DNA of 64,000 nucleotides from an uncultured Candidatus Saccharibacteria bacterium (GTDB lineage Bacteria > Patescibacteriota > Saccharimonadia > Saccharimonadales > Saccharimonadaceae): NCBI GenBank assembly GCA_947253945.1, contig CAMYAY010000001.1, positions 1 to 64,000 of the forward strand, given 5' to 3'. The translations under genes and the position numbers were made by a program. Below, one piece after another: positions 8,680-17,392 of the stretch. Under the pieces are notes generated by a model, which saw only the letters and a list, made by a program, of their open reading frames with translations, did not search any database and was not told the origin of the DNA. Every line of letters begins with the position of its first letter. Positions within the stretch are counted from its first letter, which is position 1.

Positions 8680-9684
8680 ATGGCAATATTAGTAACTGGT
8701 GGTGCTGGATACATTGGATCACATACTGTAGTTGAGTTAATGTCGGCTGGCAAGGATGTTGTAGTGGTTGATGATTTTTCAAATAGTCATCCCGATGTGA
8801 TGGATCGCGTAGCGCAGATTGTTGGTAAGCGACCGAAATTGTATCAAGCTAATATTTTAGATAAAGCAGCCTTGCGTGATATTTTCCAAAAAGAGAAGAT
8901 TGATGCGGTAATTCATTTTGCAGCATTTAAGGCGGTTGGTGAATCAGTAGAAAAACCATTAAAGTACTACCATAATAATATTGGTGGACTAATATCAGTT
9001 CTTGAGGTAATGGTGGAATTTAACGTCAAGAAAATCGTCTTTAGCTCGAGCGCTACGGTTTATGGCGCAATTAACCAACCGCCGTTTACGGAAGATATGC
9101 CAGTGGGAACTGCGACTAATCCCTATGGCTCTACTAAAATTATGAACGAGCAGATTCTGCAAGATGTTTATACATCAGATAATGATTGGTCGGTTATGCT
9201 ACTGAGGTACTTTAATCCAATTGGCGCGCATCAATCAGGTTTAATTGGCGAAGACCCAAATGGTATACCAAATAACATTATGCCATATATTACACAGGTA
9301 GCGTTAGGCAAGCTACCAAAGCTACACATCTTTGGTGATGATTATGATACGCCAGATGGCACGGGTGTGCGTGATTATATACACGTAGTAGACTTGGCGC
9401 AAGGGCACGTAAAGGCAGTAGATTATCTTGAAAATTATACGGGTGTACAGAAGGTTAACTTGGGCACGGGTGAAGGTTATAGTGTACTGCAGCTAGTCAA
9501 TACTTTTAAGCGAGTCAATAATGTTGACGTGCCGTATCAAATTGATGGTCGTCGCCCGGGTGATATTGCGACATGTTATGCTAATTGTGACTATGCCAAG
9601 AAATTGCTAGGCTGGACTGCACAGCGTGATTTAGCCGACATGTGTCGTGACTCGTGGCGTTGGCAACAGTATTGCGGCAAGTAG
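8680..9684 (+). CDS. galE: UDP-glucose 4-epimerase
   Basis: This is a short-chain dehydrogenase-type epimerase that interconverts UDP-glucose and UDP-galactose to supply sugars for surface glycans. The 334-residue protein shows the NAD-binding GGAGYIGSHT at 6-15, the SSSATVYG segment with the catalytic Ser/Thr region, and the YxxxK motif in NPYGSTK. Substrate-binding elements include LRYFNPIGAH and RDYIHV. The start has GGAGG spaced 6 bases away. It probably shares a transcript with sbcB. Specificity for glucose or N-acetylated sugars cannot be told from sequence alone. Confidence 0.92.
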   Translation: MAILVTGGAGYIGSHTVVELMSAGKDVVVVDDFSNSHPDVMDRVAQIVGKRPKLYQANILDKAALRDIFQKEKIDAVIHFAAFKAVGESVEKPLKYYHNNIGGLISVLEVMVEFNVKKIVFSSSATVYGAINQPPFTEDMPVGTATNPYGSTKIMNEQILQDVYTSDNDWSVMLLRYFNPIGAHQSGLIGEDPNGIPNNIMPYITQVALGKLPKLHIFGDDYDTPDGTGVRDYIHVVDLAQGHVKAVDYLENYTGVQKVNLGTGEGYSVLQLVNTFKRVNNVDVPYQIDGRRPGDIATCYANCDYAKKLLGWTAQRDLADMCRDSWRWQQYCGK

Positions 9685-9685
9685 A

Positions 9686-9714
9686 TTGACATAACAGCTA
9701 TAAGGTGTTATAAT
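9686..9714 (+). promoter_or_regulatory. Consensus promoter of uvrA (leaderless)
   Basis: TTGACA (9686-9691), a 17-base spacer and TATAAT (9709-9714) form a consensus sigma-70 promoter. The -10 overlaps the ATG at 9713. The in-frame GTG at 9722 lies 7 bases after the -10, at the expected transcription start. Confidence 0.88.
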
Positions 9715-9721
9715 GCCCGAA

Positions 9722-12541
9722 GTGTCAGAGAGCTATATTAAAGTTATTGGTGCGCGGGTGCACAACCTCAAGAACGTGGATGTTACTATTCCACGTGATA
9801 AGCTAACAGTAATTACAGGGCTATCCGGTTCCGGTAAGTCGTCGTTGGCGTTTGATACAATTTACGCTGAAGGCCAGCGGCGTTATGTGGAATCGCTATC
9901 TTCTTATGCACGAATGTTTTTGGGGCAAATGGATAAGCCGGATGTGGATCAAATTGAAGGCTTGAGTCCGGCAATTTCAATTGACCAGAAGTCTACTAGT
10001 CGTAATCCGCGCTCTACGGTGGCTACGGTGACCGAGACATACGATTATTTGCGTTTATTGTTTGCTCGTTTGGGTGTGCCACATTGTCCAATTTGTGGTA
10101 AAGTTGTGGCAAAACGAACGGCGCAGTCGATTATTGACGAGATTATGAAACTCGGTCCGCGCCGCGTATATATTGATGCGCCACTAGCGCGACAGAAAAA
10201 GGGTGAATTTGCGTTTATTCCAGATAAATATATGCAGCGTGGTTATGCACGGGCGCGGGTTGATGGTGTGGTATATGCTTTAGATGAGTGGCCTGAATTA
10301 GATAAAAAATTAAAGCATGATGTTGATTTGGTAGTAGACCGTCTAGTATTGAATGACAGTGATATTGCCCGAATTTCGCAGAGTATTGAGCAGGCATTAC
10401 TGATTGGTGAAGGTACTGTGGTGATAATTGATGCAGACAGTAAGCAGGCATACACTTATTCGGAGCGTTATGCTTGTGTGGATCACCCTGGCGAGCTAAT
10501 TCCTGCCCTTGAGCCGCGCTTATTTAGCTTCAATGCGCCATTCGGAGCTTGTCCAACCTGCGGTGGTCTAGGTAGCCGGATGGAGATTGACCCTGACTTA
10601 GTGCTGAACCCTAATCTAACTATTATGGAAGGGGCAATTCGGCCATATAACCGCACCGGTGTGGGCGGCTGGTGGCAGAAGCGTTTGGCAGCCGTAGCGG
10701 AGCGTCATGGCTTTGATCTGCGTACCGAAGTAAAGGATTTGCCGCAGTCGGTAAAAGATATGATTTTATATGGCACTGGCGATGATACTTACACGATTCA
10801 GTTAGATGGTACGAAATCATTTCGCACTAAGTATGAAGGCGTGATACCTGGGCTAGAGAAAAAGTGGCAGGAGACGGATAGCGATTTTGTACGGAAGGAT
10901 ATTGAGCGCTTTATGCATGAGCGTGAGTGTGCGGTTTGTCATGGCGCACGCCTAAAACCAGTAGTGCAGGCGATTACAGTTCACGACTTATCTATTGTTG
11001 ATATTTGTAGCTTAAGTATTGATGATGCGATAGATGTGTTTAATGCAGTAGCGTGGACTGAACAGGAAATGACAATTGGCCGACAGATTTTTAAGGAAAT
11101 TAAGTCGCGGCTGAGCTTTATGAAGGATGTTGGCTTAGGTTATCTGGAGTTAGGTCGTGCTGCAAACACCCTTTCGGGCGGCGAAGCGCAACGAATTCGT
11201 TTAGCTACTCAGATTGGCTCTGGGCTAAGGGGTGTACTTTATGTACTAGATGAGCCGAGCATTGGATTACATCAGCGCGACAATGACCGATTGATTGCAA
11301 CATTAAAGCATTTACGAGACCTAGGCAACACAGTTATTGTAGTGGAACATGACGAAGATACGATTCGGTCGGCGGATTATTTGGTGGATGTCGGCCCTGG
11401 TGCTGGCGCAAATGGTGGACAGATTGTGGCGGCGGGAACGCCCGAAGAGGTGGCAGCCAACCCTAGTTCATTAACCGGCAGATTTTTATGTGGCAAGGAA
11501 AAAATCGCAGTGCCAACTAGCCGGCGACCTGTTGATTTAAAGCGGCAGTTGATTGTGCGTGGGGCTCGTGAGCACAATCTAAAGAATATTGATGTAGTGT
11601 TCCCGTTAGGTACTTTTACTGTAGTGAGCGGTGTATCTGGTTCCGGCAAATCGACGCTAGTGAATGATATTTTGAGCAAGGAACTGTCGGCTCGGTTAAA
11701 TCATTCAAAGTCGGTGGCAGGTGCTCATCAGCGTATTGATGGTATTGACTTATTAGATAAAGTAATTACAATCGATCAAAGTCCAATTGGCCGTACGCCA
11801 CGTTCTAATCCAGCGACATACACGGGTGTCTTTGGCGCGATTCGTGATTTGTTTGCTGCTACTCCTGAAGCTAATATTAGAGGGTATCAAGCTGGTCGGT
11901 TTAGCTTTAATGTGCGTGGTGGACGCTGTGAACATTGCCAGGGTGACGGTACGATTAAGATTGAAATGCACTTTTTGCCAGACATTTATGTGACTTGCGA
12001 AGAATGTCATGGTGCTCGTTATAACAAAGAAGCGTTGGAGATTAAGTGGCACGATAAAAATATTTCTGAAGTTTTAAAGATGACGATCGATGAGGCTGCA
12101 GAGTTCTTCAGTTCGATTCCAGCAATTTATCGCAAGCTGAAGACATTGCAGGATGTTGGTTTAGGCTACATTAAACTTGGGCAGTCGGCTACGACATTTT
12201 CTGGTGGTGAAGCGCAGCGAATAAAGCTAGCAACTGAGCTGAGCCGTAAGGCAACCGGTAAAACACTTTATATTATGGACGAGCCGACTACGGGTCTACA
12301 TTCGGCGGATGTGAGGCGTTTGCTGGACGTGATTCAACAGCTAGTAGATGCAGGGAATAGCGTGCTAGTGATTGAGCATAATTTGGATGTAATTAAGAGC
12401 GCTGATTGGGTAATCGATATGGGTCCGGACGGTGGTTTGGACGGTGGGCGCGTGGTGGCGGCGGGTACGCCTGAGCAAGTTGCGGCTACTGGCCGTGGCT
12501 ATACTGCAAAATATTTGCAAAAAATGTTAGATAAAAAATAG
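9722..12541 (+). CDS. uvrA: UvrABC excinuclease subunit A
   Basis: UvrA is the damage-sensing ATPase of nucleotide excision repair. The protein has about 939 residues and two ABC modules: Walker A GLSGSGKSSLAF near the start and GVSGSGKSTL near residue 645. The signature motifs are NTLSGGEAQRI and TTFSGGEAQRI. Zinc-binding elements are visible as CPICG (about 120), the C-x-x-H/CPTCGG pair (about 250-282) and CEHCQGDG with CEECHGARY (about 740-765). The ATG at 9713 cannot be the start if the -10 box there is used, so the start is most likely the leaderless GTG at 9722. The gene ends in a terminator shared with typA. Confidence 0.97.
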   Translation: MSESYIKVIGARVHNLKNVDVTIPRDKLTVITGLSGSGKSSLAFDTIYAEGQRRYVESLSSYARMFLGQMDKPDVDQIEGLSPAISIDQKSTSRNPRSTVATVTETYDYLRLLFARLGVPHCPICGKVVAKRTAQSIIDEIMKLGPRRVYIDAPLARQKKGEFAFIPDKYMQRGYARARVDGVVYALDEWPELDKKLKHDVDLVVDRLVLNDSDIARISQSIEQALLIGEGTVVIIDADSKQAYTYSERYACVDHPGELIPALEPRLFSFNAPFGACPTCGGLGSRMEIDPDLVLNPNLTIMEGAIRPYNRTGVGGWWQKRLAAVAERHGFDLRTEVKDLPQSVKDMILYGTGDDTYTIQLDGTKSFRTKYEGVIPGLEKKWQETDSDFVRKDIERFMHERECAVCHGARLKPVVQAITVHDLSIVDICSLSIDDAIDVFNAVAWTEQEMTIGRQIFKEIKSRLSFMKDVGLGYLELGRAANTLSGGEAQRIRLATQIGSGLRGVLYVLDEPSIGLHQRDNDRLIATLKHLRDLGNTVIVVEHDEDTIRSADYLVDVGPGAGANGGQIVAAGTPEEVAANPSSLTGRFLCGKEKIAVPTSRRPVDLKRQLIVRGAREHNLKNIDVVFPLGTFTVVSGVSGSGKSTLVNDILSKELSARLNHSKSVAGAHQRIDGIDLLDKVITIDQSPIGRTPRSNPATYTGVFGAIRDLFAATPEANIRGYQAGRFSFNVRGGRCEHCQGDGTIKIEMHFLPDIYVTCEECHGARYNKEALEIKWHDKNISEVLKMTIDEAAEFFSSIPAIYRKLKTLQDVGLGYIKLGQSATTFSGGEAQRIKLATELSRKATGKTLYIMDEPTTGLHSADVRRLLDVIQQLVDAGNSVLVIEHNLDVIKSADWVIDMGPDGGLDGGRVVAAGTPEQVAATGRGYTAKYLQKMLDKK

Positions 12542-12560
12542 GTACAATACATAATAAATA

Positions 12561-12588
12561 AAACACCCCTCGTATGAGGGGCGTTTTA
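12561..12588. terminator. Bidirectional terminator between uvrA and typA
   Basis: The hairpin AAACACCCCT-CGTATG-AGGGGCGTTTT is flanked by A- and T-runs on both sides and separates two convergent genes. Confidence 0.85.
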
Positions 12589-14412
12589 TTAGATGCGCTT
12601 AGCGCGTTTGCGCTTGATTGGATCTAGCTCGGCCTTGCGAAGACGAAGATTTTTCGGCGTAACTTCAAGCAGTTCGTCATTCTCAATGAAGTCGAGACAT
12701 TGTTCGAGTGACATTTCGGTATAAGGCGTGAGCTGAATTGCGCCATCAGATGATTTACTGCGCATGTTGGTGAGCTGTTTACCCTTACAGACGTTAATCT
12801 CAAGGTCTTCTTTGCGCTTGTTGAGACCGACGATTTGACCAGCATAGACTTCTACGCCAGGTCCAATGTACAATTCACCACGCGCTTCAGCGTTTGCTAG
12901 AGCGTAGGCGGTAGACGGACCAGTTTCAGCAGCAATTAAGGCGCCGTTGCGCAAGCCAACCAGTGGCGCGCCAAGTGGCTGATAGCCATTTGGTAGAGAA
13001 CTCATAATTACCGTGCCCTTAGTGGCAGTAAGTAGCAAGTTGTGTAAGCCGATGATGGCACGAGAAGTGATTTTGTATGTCGAACGAATAGCACCTTGCG
13101 CTGAAGTTTCTTGTTTAATTAGTTCAGCGTGGCGAGTGCCTAGTTCCTGTGCGACGGCGCCAACAAACTCAGGTGCTACCTCAATAAATAGTTCCTCAAC
13201 TGGCTCCATAGTTTGGCCGTTCTCTTCTGACAAAACTACCTGTGGGCGACCAACTTCGAATTCATAGCCCTCGCGGCGCATTGCTTCAATAAGAACTGAT
13301 AGGTGAAGCTCGCCACGACCACTAACCTTGAAGCCGATGCCATCTGGTTCGACGCGTAGTGAAACATTAGTTTCTAGTTCGCGATTGAGACGGTCAGCAA
13401 TTTGGCGTGATGTGTTAAATTCACCCTCGCGTCCCTTAAATGGTGATGTGTTAGGGCCTAGATAGATTGAGATGGTTGGTTTTTCGACTTCGATACGAGG
13501 CAATGGTGTTGGGTCGCTTGGGTCGGCGATTGTTTCGCCAATTTTGGCATCACCAACTCCAGTAATAGCAACAATGTCACCGGCTAGACCTTCCTTAATT
13601 TCTTGCTTTTCGAGACCTTCGTAGGTAAACAATTTATCAATCTTAGCTTGCTTAATATTGTCGTTGTAATCAATTAAGCAAATTGGCATACCAGCCTTAG
13701 CGGTACCGCGCTCGATGCGACCAAGGGCATATTTGCCAAGGAAGCTATCGTATTGCAAAGAAGTAACCAACATGCGAAATGGACCATCGGTGTCAACCTT
13801 TGGCGCTGGAATTTGCTTAATAATTGCCTCAAAAATTGGCTTCAAATCAGCTGGCTCACTTGGGTCATCTGGCATTTCATTCCATGATTTACCTTCGCGA
13901 CCGATAGCGTAGTAAATTGGGTATTCTAGTTGATCGTCGGTTGTAGCGAGCTCGAGGAATAAATCAGCAATCTCGTCTTTTACTGCTTCAATGCGACGTG
14001 CTGGCTTGTCAATTTTATTAATAATTACTAGTGGCTTAAGGCCGAGCTCAAGTGCCTTACTTAAAACGAATTTAGTTTGTGGCATTGGGCCTTCGGCAGC
14101 GTCAACAATTAATAGAACACCATCAGCCATCTGCAAAGTGCGCTCTACCTCGCCGCCAAAGTCGGCATGGCCTGGGGTATCGATAATGTTAATTTTGTAA
14201 TTATCATAATGGATTGCTGTAGTTTTGGCGGTAATGGTGATACCGCGCTCATGCTCTTGATCGCCACTATCCATAATTAAATGTTCGCCCATTTCTACGG
14301 AATTGTCGCGAAAAGTGTGGGATTGTTTTAATAAACCATCAAGCAAGGTGGTTTTGCCGTGGTCGACGTGTGCAATAATTGCAATATTACGAATTTTATC
14401 TGGTGTATACAT
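12589..14412 (-). CDS. typA: Translational GTPase TypA/BipA
   Basis: This is a ribosome-associated GTPase used in 50S assembly and stress growth. The 607-residue protein, normal for the family, opens with IRNIAIIAHVDHGKTTLLDG (G1), has RGITITAKT (G2), DTPGHADFGGEVER (G3) and NKIDKP (G4). EF-Tu-like domain II and EF-G-like domains follow, including GRGELHLSVLIE, and then the BipA-specific C-terminus. I chose the second Met (14412) because MYTPDKIRN matches typical BipA N-termini; the Met at 14427 would add five residues. No clear Shine-Dalgarno precedes either. Confidence 0.95.
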   Translation of the reverse strand: MYTPDKIRNIAIIAHVDHGKTTLLDGLLKQSHTFRDNSVEMGEHLIMDSGDQEHERGITITAKTTAIHYDNYKINIIDTPGHADFGGEVERTLQMADGVLLIVDAAEGPMPQTKFVLSKALELGLKPLVIINKIDKPARRIEAVKDEIADLFLELATTDDQLEYPIYYAIGREGKSWNEMPDDPSEPADLKPIFEAIIKQIPAPKVDTDGPFRMLVTSLQYDSFLGKYALGRIERGTAKAGMPICLIDYNDNIKQAKIDKLFTYEGLEKQEIKEGLAGDIVAITGVGDAKIGETIADPSDPTPLPRIEVEKPTISIYLGPNTSPFKGREGEFNTSRQIADRLNRELETNVSLRVEPDGIGFKVSGRGELHLSVLIEAMRREGYEFEVGRPQVVLSEENGQTMEPVEELFIEVAPEFVGAVAQELGTRHAELIKQETSAQGAIRSTYKITSRAIIGLHNLLLTATKGTVIMSSLPNGYQPLGAPLVGLRNGALIAAETGPSTAYALANAEARGELYIGPGVEVYAGQIVGLNKRKEDLEINVCKGKQLTNMRSKSSDGAIQLTPYTEMSLEQCLDFIENDELLEVTPKNLRLRKAELDPIKRKRAKRI

Positions 14413-14453
14413 AAAAATTTGCACCATATTAAGCAGGTGCTTCCTCGGCAGTT

Positions 14454-14482
14454 ATTATAACACAAAATTAAAATGTTGCCAA
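14454..14482 (-). promoter_or_regulatory. Promoter of typA
   Basis: On the minus strand, TTGGCA (14482-14477), a 17-base spacer and TATAAT (14459-14454). The leader to the start at 14412 is about 35 bases and contains a small inverted repeat (AAGCA-CC-TGCTT). Confidence 0.8.
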
Positions 14483-14514
14483 AGATAATGCAGTGTGATA
14501 AACTAAGTTTTGTT

Positions 14515-14591
14515 GGGTCGCTAGCTCAGTTGGCTAGAGCACCTCGTTTACACCGAGGGGGTCAGGAGTTCGAGCCTCTTGCGACCCACCA
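14515..14591 (+). tRNA. tRNA-Val (TAC)
   Basis: The acceptor GGGTCGC pairs with GCGACCC. The anticodon loop TTTACAC lies in the CCTCG/CGAGG stem, the T-loop is TTCGAGC, and CCA is encoded. It lies 3 bases before tRNA-Ala and is probably co-transcribed with it. Confidence 0.96.
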
Positions 14592-14594
14592 TTT

Positions 14595-14671
14595 GGGGCA
14601 CTAGCTCATTTGGCTAGAGCGCTTCGCTGGCAGCGAAGAGGTGAGCGGTTCAAATCCGCTGTGCTCCACCA
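14595..14671 (+). tRNA. tRNA-Ala (GGC)
   Basis: The acceptor GGGGCAC pairs with GTGCTCC. The anticodon loop CTGGCAG is in the CTTCG/CGAAG stem, the T-loop is TTCAAAT, and CCA is encoded. Confidence 0.96.
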
Positions 14672-14679
14672 GTATTATT

Positions 14680-14707
14680 GCCAAGGCGATTGCCTTGGCT
14701 TTTAATT
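14680..14707 (+). terminator. Terminator after tRNA-Val/tRNA-Ala
   Basis: The hairpin GCCAAGGC-GATT-GCCTTGGC is followed by TTTTAATTTTA. Confidence 0.85.
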
Positions 14708-14720
14708 TTATGAAGCATAA

Positions 14721-14752
14721 TAAAAATAAAAGCACCCCACTGAAGTAGGGTG
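14721..14752 (-). terminator. Terminator after minus-strand tRNA-Val
   Basis: Read on the minus strand, CACCC-TACTTCAGTG-GGGTG is followed by CTTTTATTTTTA. It ends the tRNA-Leu/tRNA-Val transcript. Confidence 0.7.
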
Positions 14753-14762
14753 TAATAATGTC

Positions 14763-14839
14763 TGGTGGGCTGGAAGAGACTTGAACTCCCGACCTCCACA
14801 GTGTGAATGTGGCGCTCTAGCCAGCTGAGCTACCAACCC
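14763..14839 (-). tRNA. tRNA-Val (CAC)
   Basis: On the minus strand the acceptor GGGTTGG pairs with CCAGCCC (one G-T pair). The anticodon loop TTCACAC is in the CCACA/TGTGG stem, the T-loop is TTCAAGT, and CCA is encoded. It lies directly after tRNA-Leu(GAG) in the same direction. Confidence 0.96.
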
Positions 14840-14840
14840 A

Positions 14841-14927
14841 TGGTGCGCGCGAGAAGACTTGAACTTCCACGTCGCTTGCGACACATGCACCTCAAGCATG
14901 CCTGTCTACCAATTCCAGCACGCGCGC
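14841..14927 (-). tRNA. tRNA-Leu (GAG)
   Basis: This is an 87-base class II tRNA with a long variable arm. The acceptor GCGCGCG pairs with CGCGCGC, the anticodon loop TTGAGGT is in the CATGC/GCATG stem, and CCA is encoded. It is upstream of tRNA-Val(CAC). Confidence 0.95.
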
Positions 14928-14965
14928 GTACCTATACTATAGCAGATATAGCCCTAGCAATGCAA

Positions 14966-16687
14966 CTAATTTTTCTCGTTAGATTCTTGTTCTAACTCAC
15001 GGTAGGCAACTTTGCCAACTTTGGTTTTTGGTAAACTTTTGCGGAACTCAATGGCTCGTGGCATCTCGAATTTTGCGAGATGCTTTTTGCATTGGTCAAG
15101 TATGAGTGCGCGCATTTCGCCGTTTGGCTTAAATCCATCTTTTAGTACAATAAATGCTTTGGCGATTTGTCCACGATATGGGTCAGGAATGCCAACCACG
15201 GTTGCCATTAATACTTGTGGCAGCTTACAAATTACTGATTCAACCTGACTAGGATAAATATTGTAGCCACTACTAATAATAATGCGCTTGAGTCGTTGTT
15301 TAAAGTAAACGTAGCCATCTTTATCCATATATCCGATGTCGCCGGTATGGAGCCAGATATGGCCATCGTCGTGTTTTTGCAAAGCTTTGTTGGTCTCTTC
15401 GGCATTGTTGACATAGCCAGACATAAGATTTGGCCCGGTAATAATAATTTCGCCAAGTTCGCCGTAAGGCTTCTCGATACCGGTTCCTGGTTCAACTATT
15501 TTGTAATATACATCCTGCATTGGCATACCTACCGTGTATGGTCGGTATTGGTCTTCTGGTGTTACGCACGACACCGAGAGGCATTCTGCTAGTCCATAAC
15601 CTTGGATTAGATTTGCTTGACTGCCAGCCTTACGGAGCAATTTTTCAACGTCTTGTTTTAATGAGTCGTCTAATAGGTCGCCACCAGAGATAGCTAGCTC
15701 AATACAGCTTAGGTCGAGGTGCTTAATATGGCGATTGCGCAGTAACGCTTCGTAAAGTGTTGGCACGCCAACCATTAAGTTTGGTCGGCTTTGTTTTAAG
15801 ATGCGGTCAAAGCGTTTGATGTCAAACTTAGGGTACATGCTTACTTTCATATCATTGACGAACATCGCATGAATACCAACTGCTAGACCGAAGCCATGGA
15901 ATATCGGCATGATACCAAGAATGCTTTTGCCGGGTAAAGCGAATGAAGGGAACATCTCACGGACTTGCATTGCCATTGAGTTAAATGAAAGGTTACTTAA
16001 AGCCACTCCCTTAGGTGTTCCGGTAGTGCCGCCACTGTAAATGATGGCTGCTAAATCTTTACTCTTAGTGTGCGCGTTAGTATTTCCATAAAAGCGTGCG
16101 CCTTGAGCAATTAAATCAGACCAGAGCATTACCTTGTCGCCACGCGGCGTCTCTTGCTTTTTGCCGATGATTGGAATTAGCGATGCTATCTTCATGCCAT
16201 AACGTGGTACGAATGGTAGCGAAGCTAGTGGATCAATTACAATAACTTTTTCGACATTAGTTTCATCGATAATTGGCTTTACCATAGGCCAAGATACGTT
16301 AATCATTACTAAGTAGCGGCTTGAAGTGAGATTGAGGTAATACTTAATTTCCTCAGGCGCCGATAGCGGATGAAAGATATTAGCAATTGCGCCGATTTTA
16401 CTGGCTGCATAAATAGCATAAATAGCTTCGGGAATATTAGCGCTACAGATCGAAATAACATCACCTTTTTTAATGCCCAGTTCACGAAACCCTCGAGCGG
16501 CGTGGTCGATATGGCGCATTAAGTCATCGTAGCTAACTTGATTACCAAAATAGTCTATCGCAATGTCGCTTGGGTTTTGCGTAGCATTGCGTTCAATAAA
16601 GTCGTAGATGGAAATGTTTGGGTAACGCAAAGATTTTTTGCGATTACCATATGACTTGAGCCAAGGGGCTTTAATTTTTCTAGCCAT
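14966..16687 (-). CDS. AMP-binding long-chain acyl-CoA synthetase
   Basis: This enzyme activates fatty acids with ATP to acyl-AMP and then acyl-CoA. The 573-residue protein has the P-loop YSGGTTGTPKGVALSN, the A5-type motif IQGYGLAE, the A7/A8 region LHTGDIGYMDKDGY plus RIIISSGYNIYPSQVE, and the catalytic Lys in LPKTKVGKVAYREL. It lies immediately downstream of plsC on the same strand. With plsC it could route scavenged fatty acids into phospholipids, which suits an organism without fatty-acid synthesis (inference). Its own -10 box lies inside the plsC 3' end. Chain-length preference is unknown. Confidence 0.88.
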   Translation of the reverse strand: MARKIKAPWLKSYGNRKKSLRYPNISIYDFIERNATQNPSDIAIDYFGNQVSYDDLMRHIDHAARGFRELGIKKGDVISICSANIPEAIYAIYAASKIGAIANIFHPLSAPEEIKYYLNLTSSRYLVMINVSWPMVKPIIDETNVEKVIVIDPLASLPFVPRYGMKIASLIPIIGKKQETPRGDKVMLWSDLIAQGARFYGNTNAHTKSKDLAAIIYSGGTTGTPKGVALSNLSFNSMAMQVREMFPSFALPGKSILGIMPIFHGFGLAVGIHAMFVNDMKVSMYPKFDIKRFDRILKQSRPNLMVGVPTLYEALLRNRHIKHLDLSCIELAISGGDLLDDSLKQDVEKLLRKAGSQANLIQGYGLAECLSVSCVTPEDQYRPYTVGMPMQDVYYKIVEPGTGIEKPYGELGEIIITGPNLMSGYVNNAEETNKALQKHDDGHIWLHTGDIGYMDKDGYVYFKQRLKRIIISSGYNIYPSQVESVICKLPQVLMATVVGIPDPYRGQIAKAFIVLKDGFKPNGEMRALILDQCKKHLAKFEMPRAIEFRKSLPKTKVGKVAYRELEQESNEKN

Positions 16688-16689
16688 AA

Positions 16690-17346
16690 TTATATTTTAC
16701 CAGATTTACGGCTTGGCGGTGGACATTTTGATGGATTATGTGCTGGTTTACCGGATATAAGATTAATTTTTTCCCCATTAATTTCTTGCATTAAACTAGC
16801 CACCGCATTGCGTAACATATCATTTGTCGCGTCGTTAGCATCGGTTACATTTATTGGGCCCCCAAATACTACTGTAGTAGAACGGTGAAATAGTTTAGGA
16901 TGCCCTATGATAGCAAATGGTATAATGGGGGCTCTGGTCTCATTAGCTAGCCTAATAGCACCATTTTTAAACGGTAAAAGCTCGTTAGGCTTTTTCCATC
17001 TAGTAGTGCCCTCGGGAAAGCATAGAACTATATGGTCAGACTCCAATATCTTTTTAGCTTCAGTAAAGGCTTGATGTGGTTGGTCGCGGTCTACTTTAAT
17101 TAGACCGAGCCATTTAAAGAACCAGCCAAATGGCGCAGCGAATAATTCGCGTTTTGCCATAAAATGTGGAAAGCGATTGCAAAAAATGCCAATGGTAATG
17201 GGGTCATAATAGCTAGTGTGGTTACCGACTAGAATGGCGCGATTACGAGAGAGCTTGATGGGACGTATTGCTTTTGGTCGATAAAGTAGACGGTATATTG
17301 GACCTAATCCAAATCGGAATAGAAACGCCAGAATGGAATCTTTCAT
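16690..17346 (-). CDS. plsC: 1-acyl-sn-glycerol-3-phosphate acyltransferase
   Basis: This acyltransferase adds the second acyl chain to lysophosphatidic acid at the membrane. The 218-residue protein shows the HX4D motif in NHTSYYDPITIG, the substrate motif CFPEGTTRW and the later PIIPFAI block. The start at 17346 (MKDSILAF) is set by a -10 box ending 6 bases upstream; an in-frame ATG at 17400 would lie upstream of that promoter. It pairs with the acyl-CoA synthetase 3 bases downstream and runs divergently from the unknown gene at 17393. Confidence 0.88.
   Translation of the reverse strand: MKDSILAFLFRFGLGPIYRLLYRPKAIRPIKLSRNRAILVGNHTSYYDPITIGIFCNRFPHFMAKRELFAAPFGWFFKWLGLIKVDRDQPHQAFTEAKKILESDHIVLCFPEGTTRWKKPNELLPFKNGAIRLANETRAPIIPFAIIGHPKLFHRSTTVVFGGPINVTDANDATNDMLRNAVASLMQEINGEKINLISGKPAHNPSKCPPPSRKSGKI
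16694..16699 (-). promoter_or_regulatory. -10 box of the acyl-CoA synthetase gene (leaderless)
   Basis: On the minus strand, TAAAAT is followed by 6 bases and then the ATG at 16687. It lies within the last codons of plsC. Confidence 0.6.
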
Positions 17347-17352
17347 GTATTT

Positions 17353-17362
17353 ATTATATAAT
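17353..17362. promoter_or_regulatory. Palindromic -10 shared by divergent promoters
   Basis: ATTATATAAT is its own reverse complement, so it offers TATAAT on both strands. On the minus strand it ends 6 bases before the plsC ATG (leaderless). On the plus strand the next gene starts 30 bases downstream, after a GGGAG site at 17382-17386. Confidence 0.7.
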
Positions 17363-17392
17363 ACCCTCAAACAATGTGTGCGGGAGAATAAT

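Noticed and set aside
14708..14899. 63-codon frame across two minus-strand tRNAs
   Set aside because: It covers tRNA-Val and tRNA-Leu sequence; it is noncoding.
14841..14927. Alternating CG tracts as Z-DNA or a repeat element
   Set aside because: They are the two halves of the tRNA-Leu acceptor stem; the same occurs at 22276-22362.
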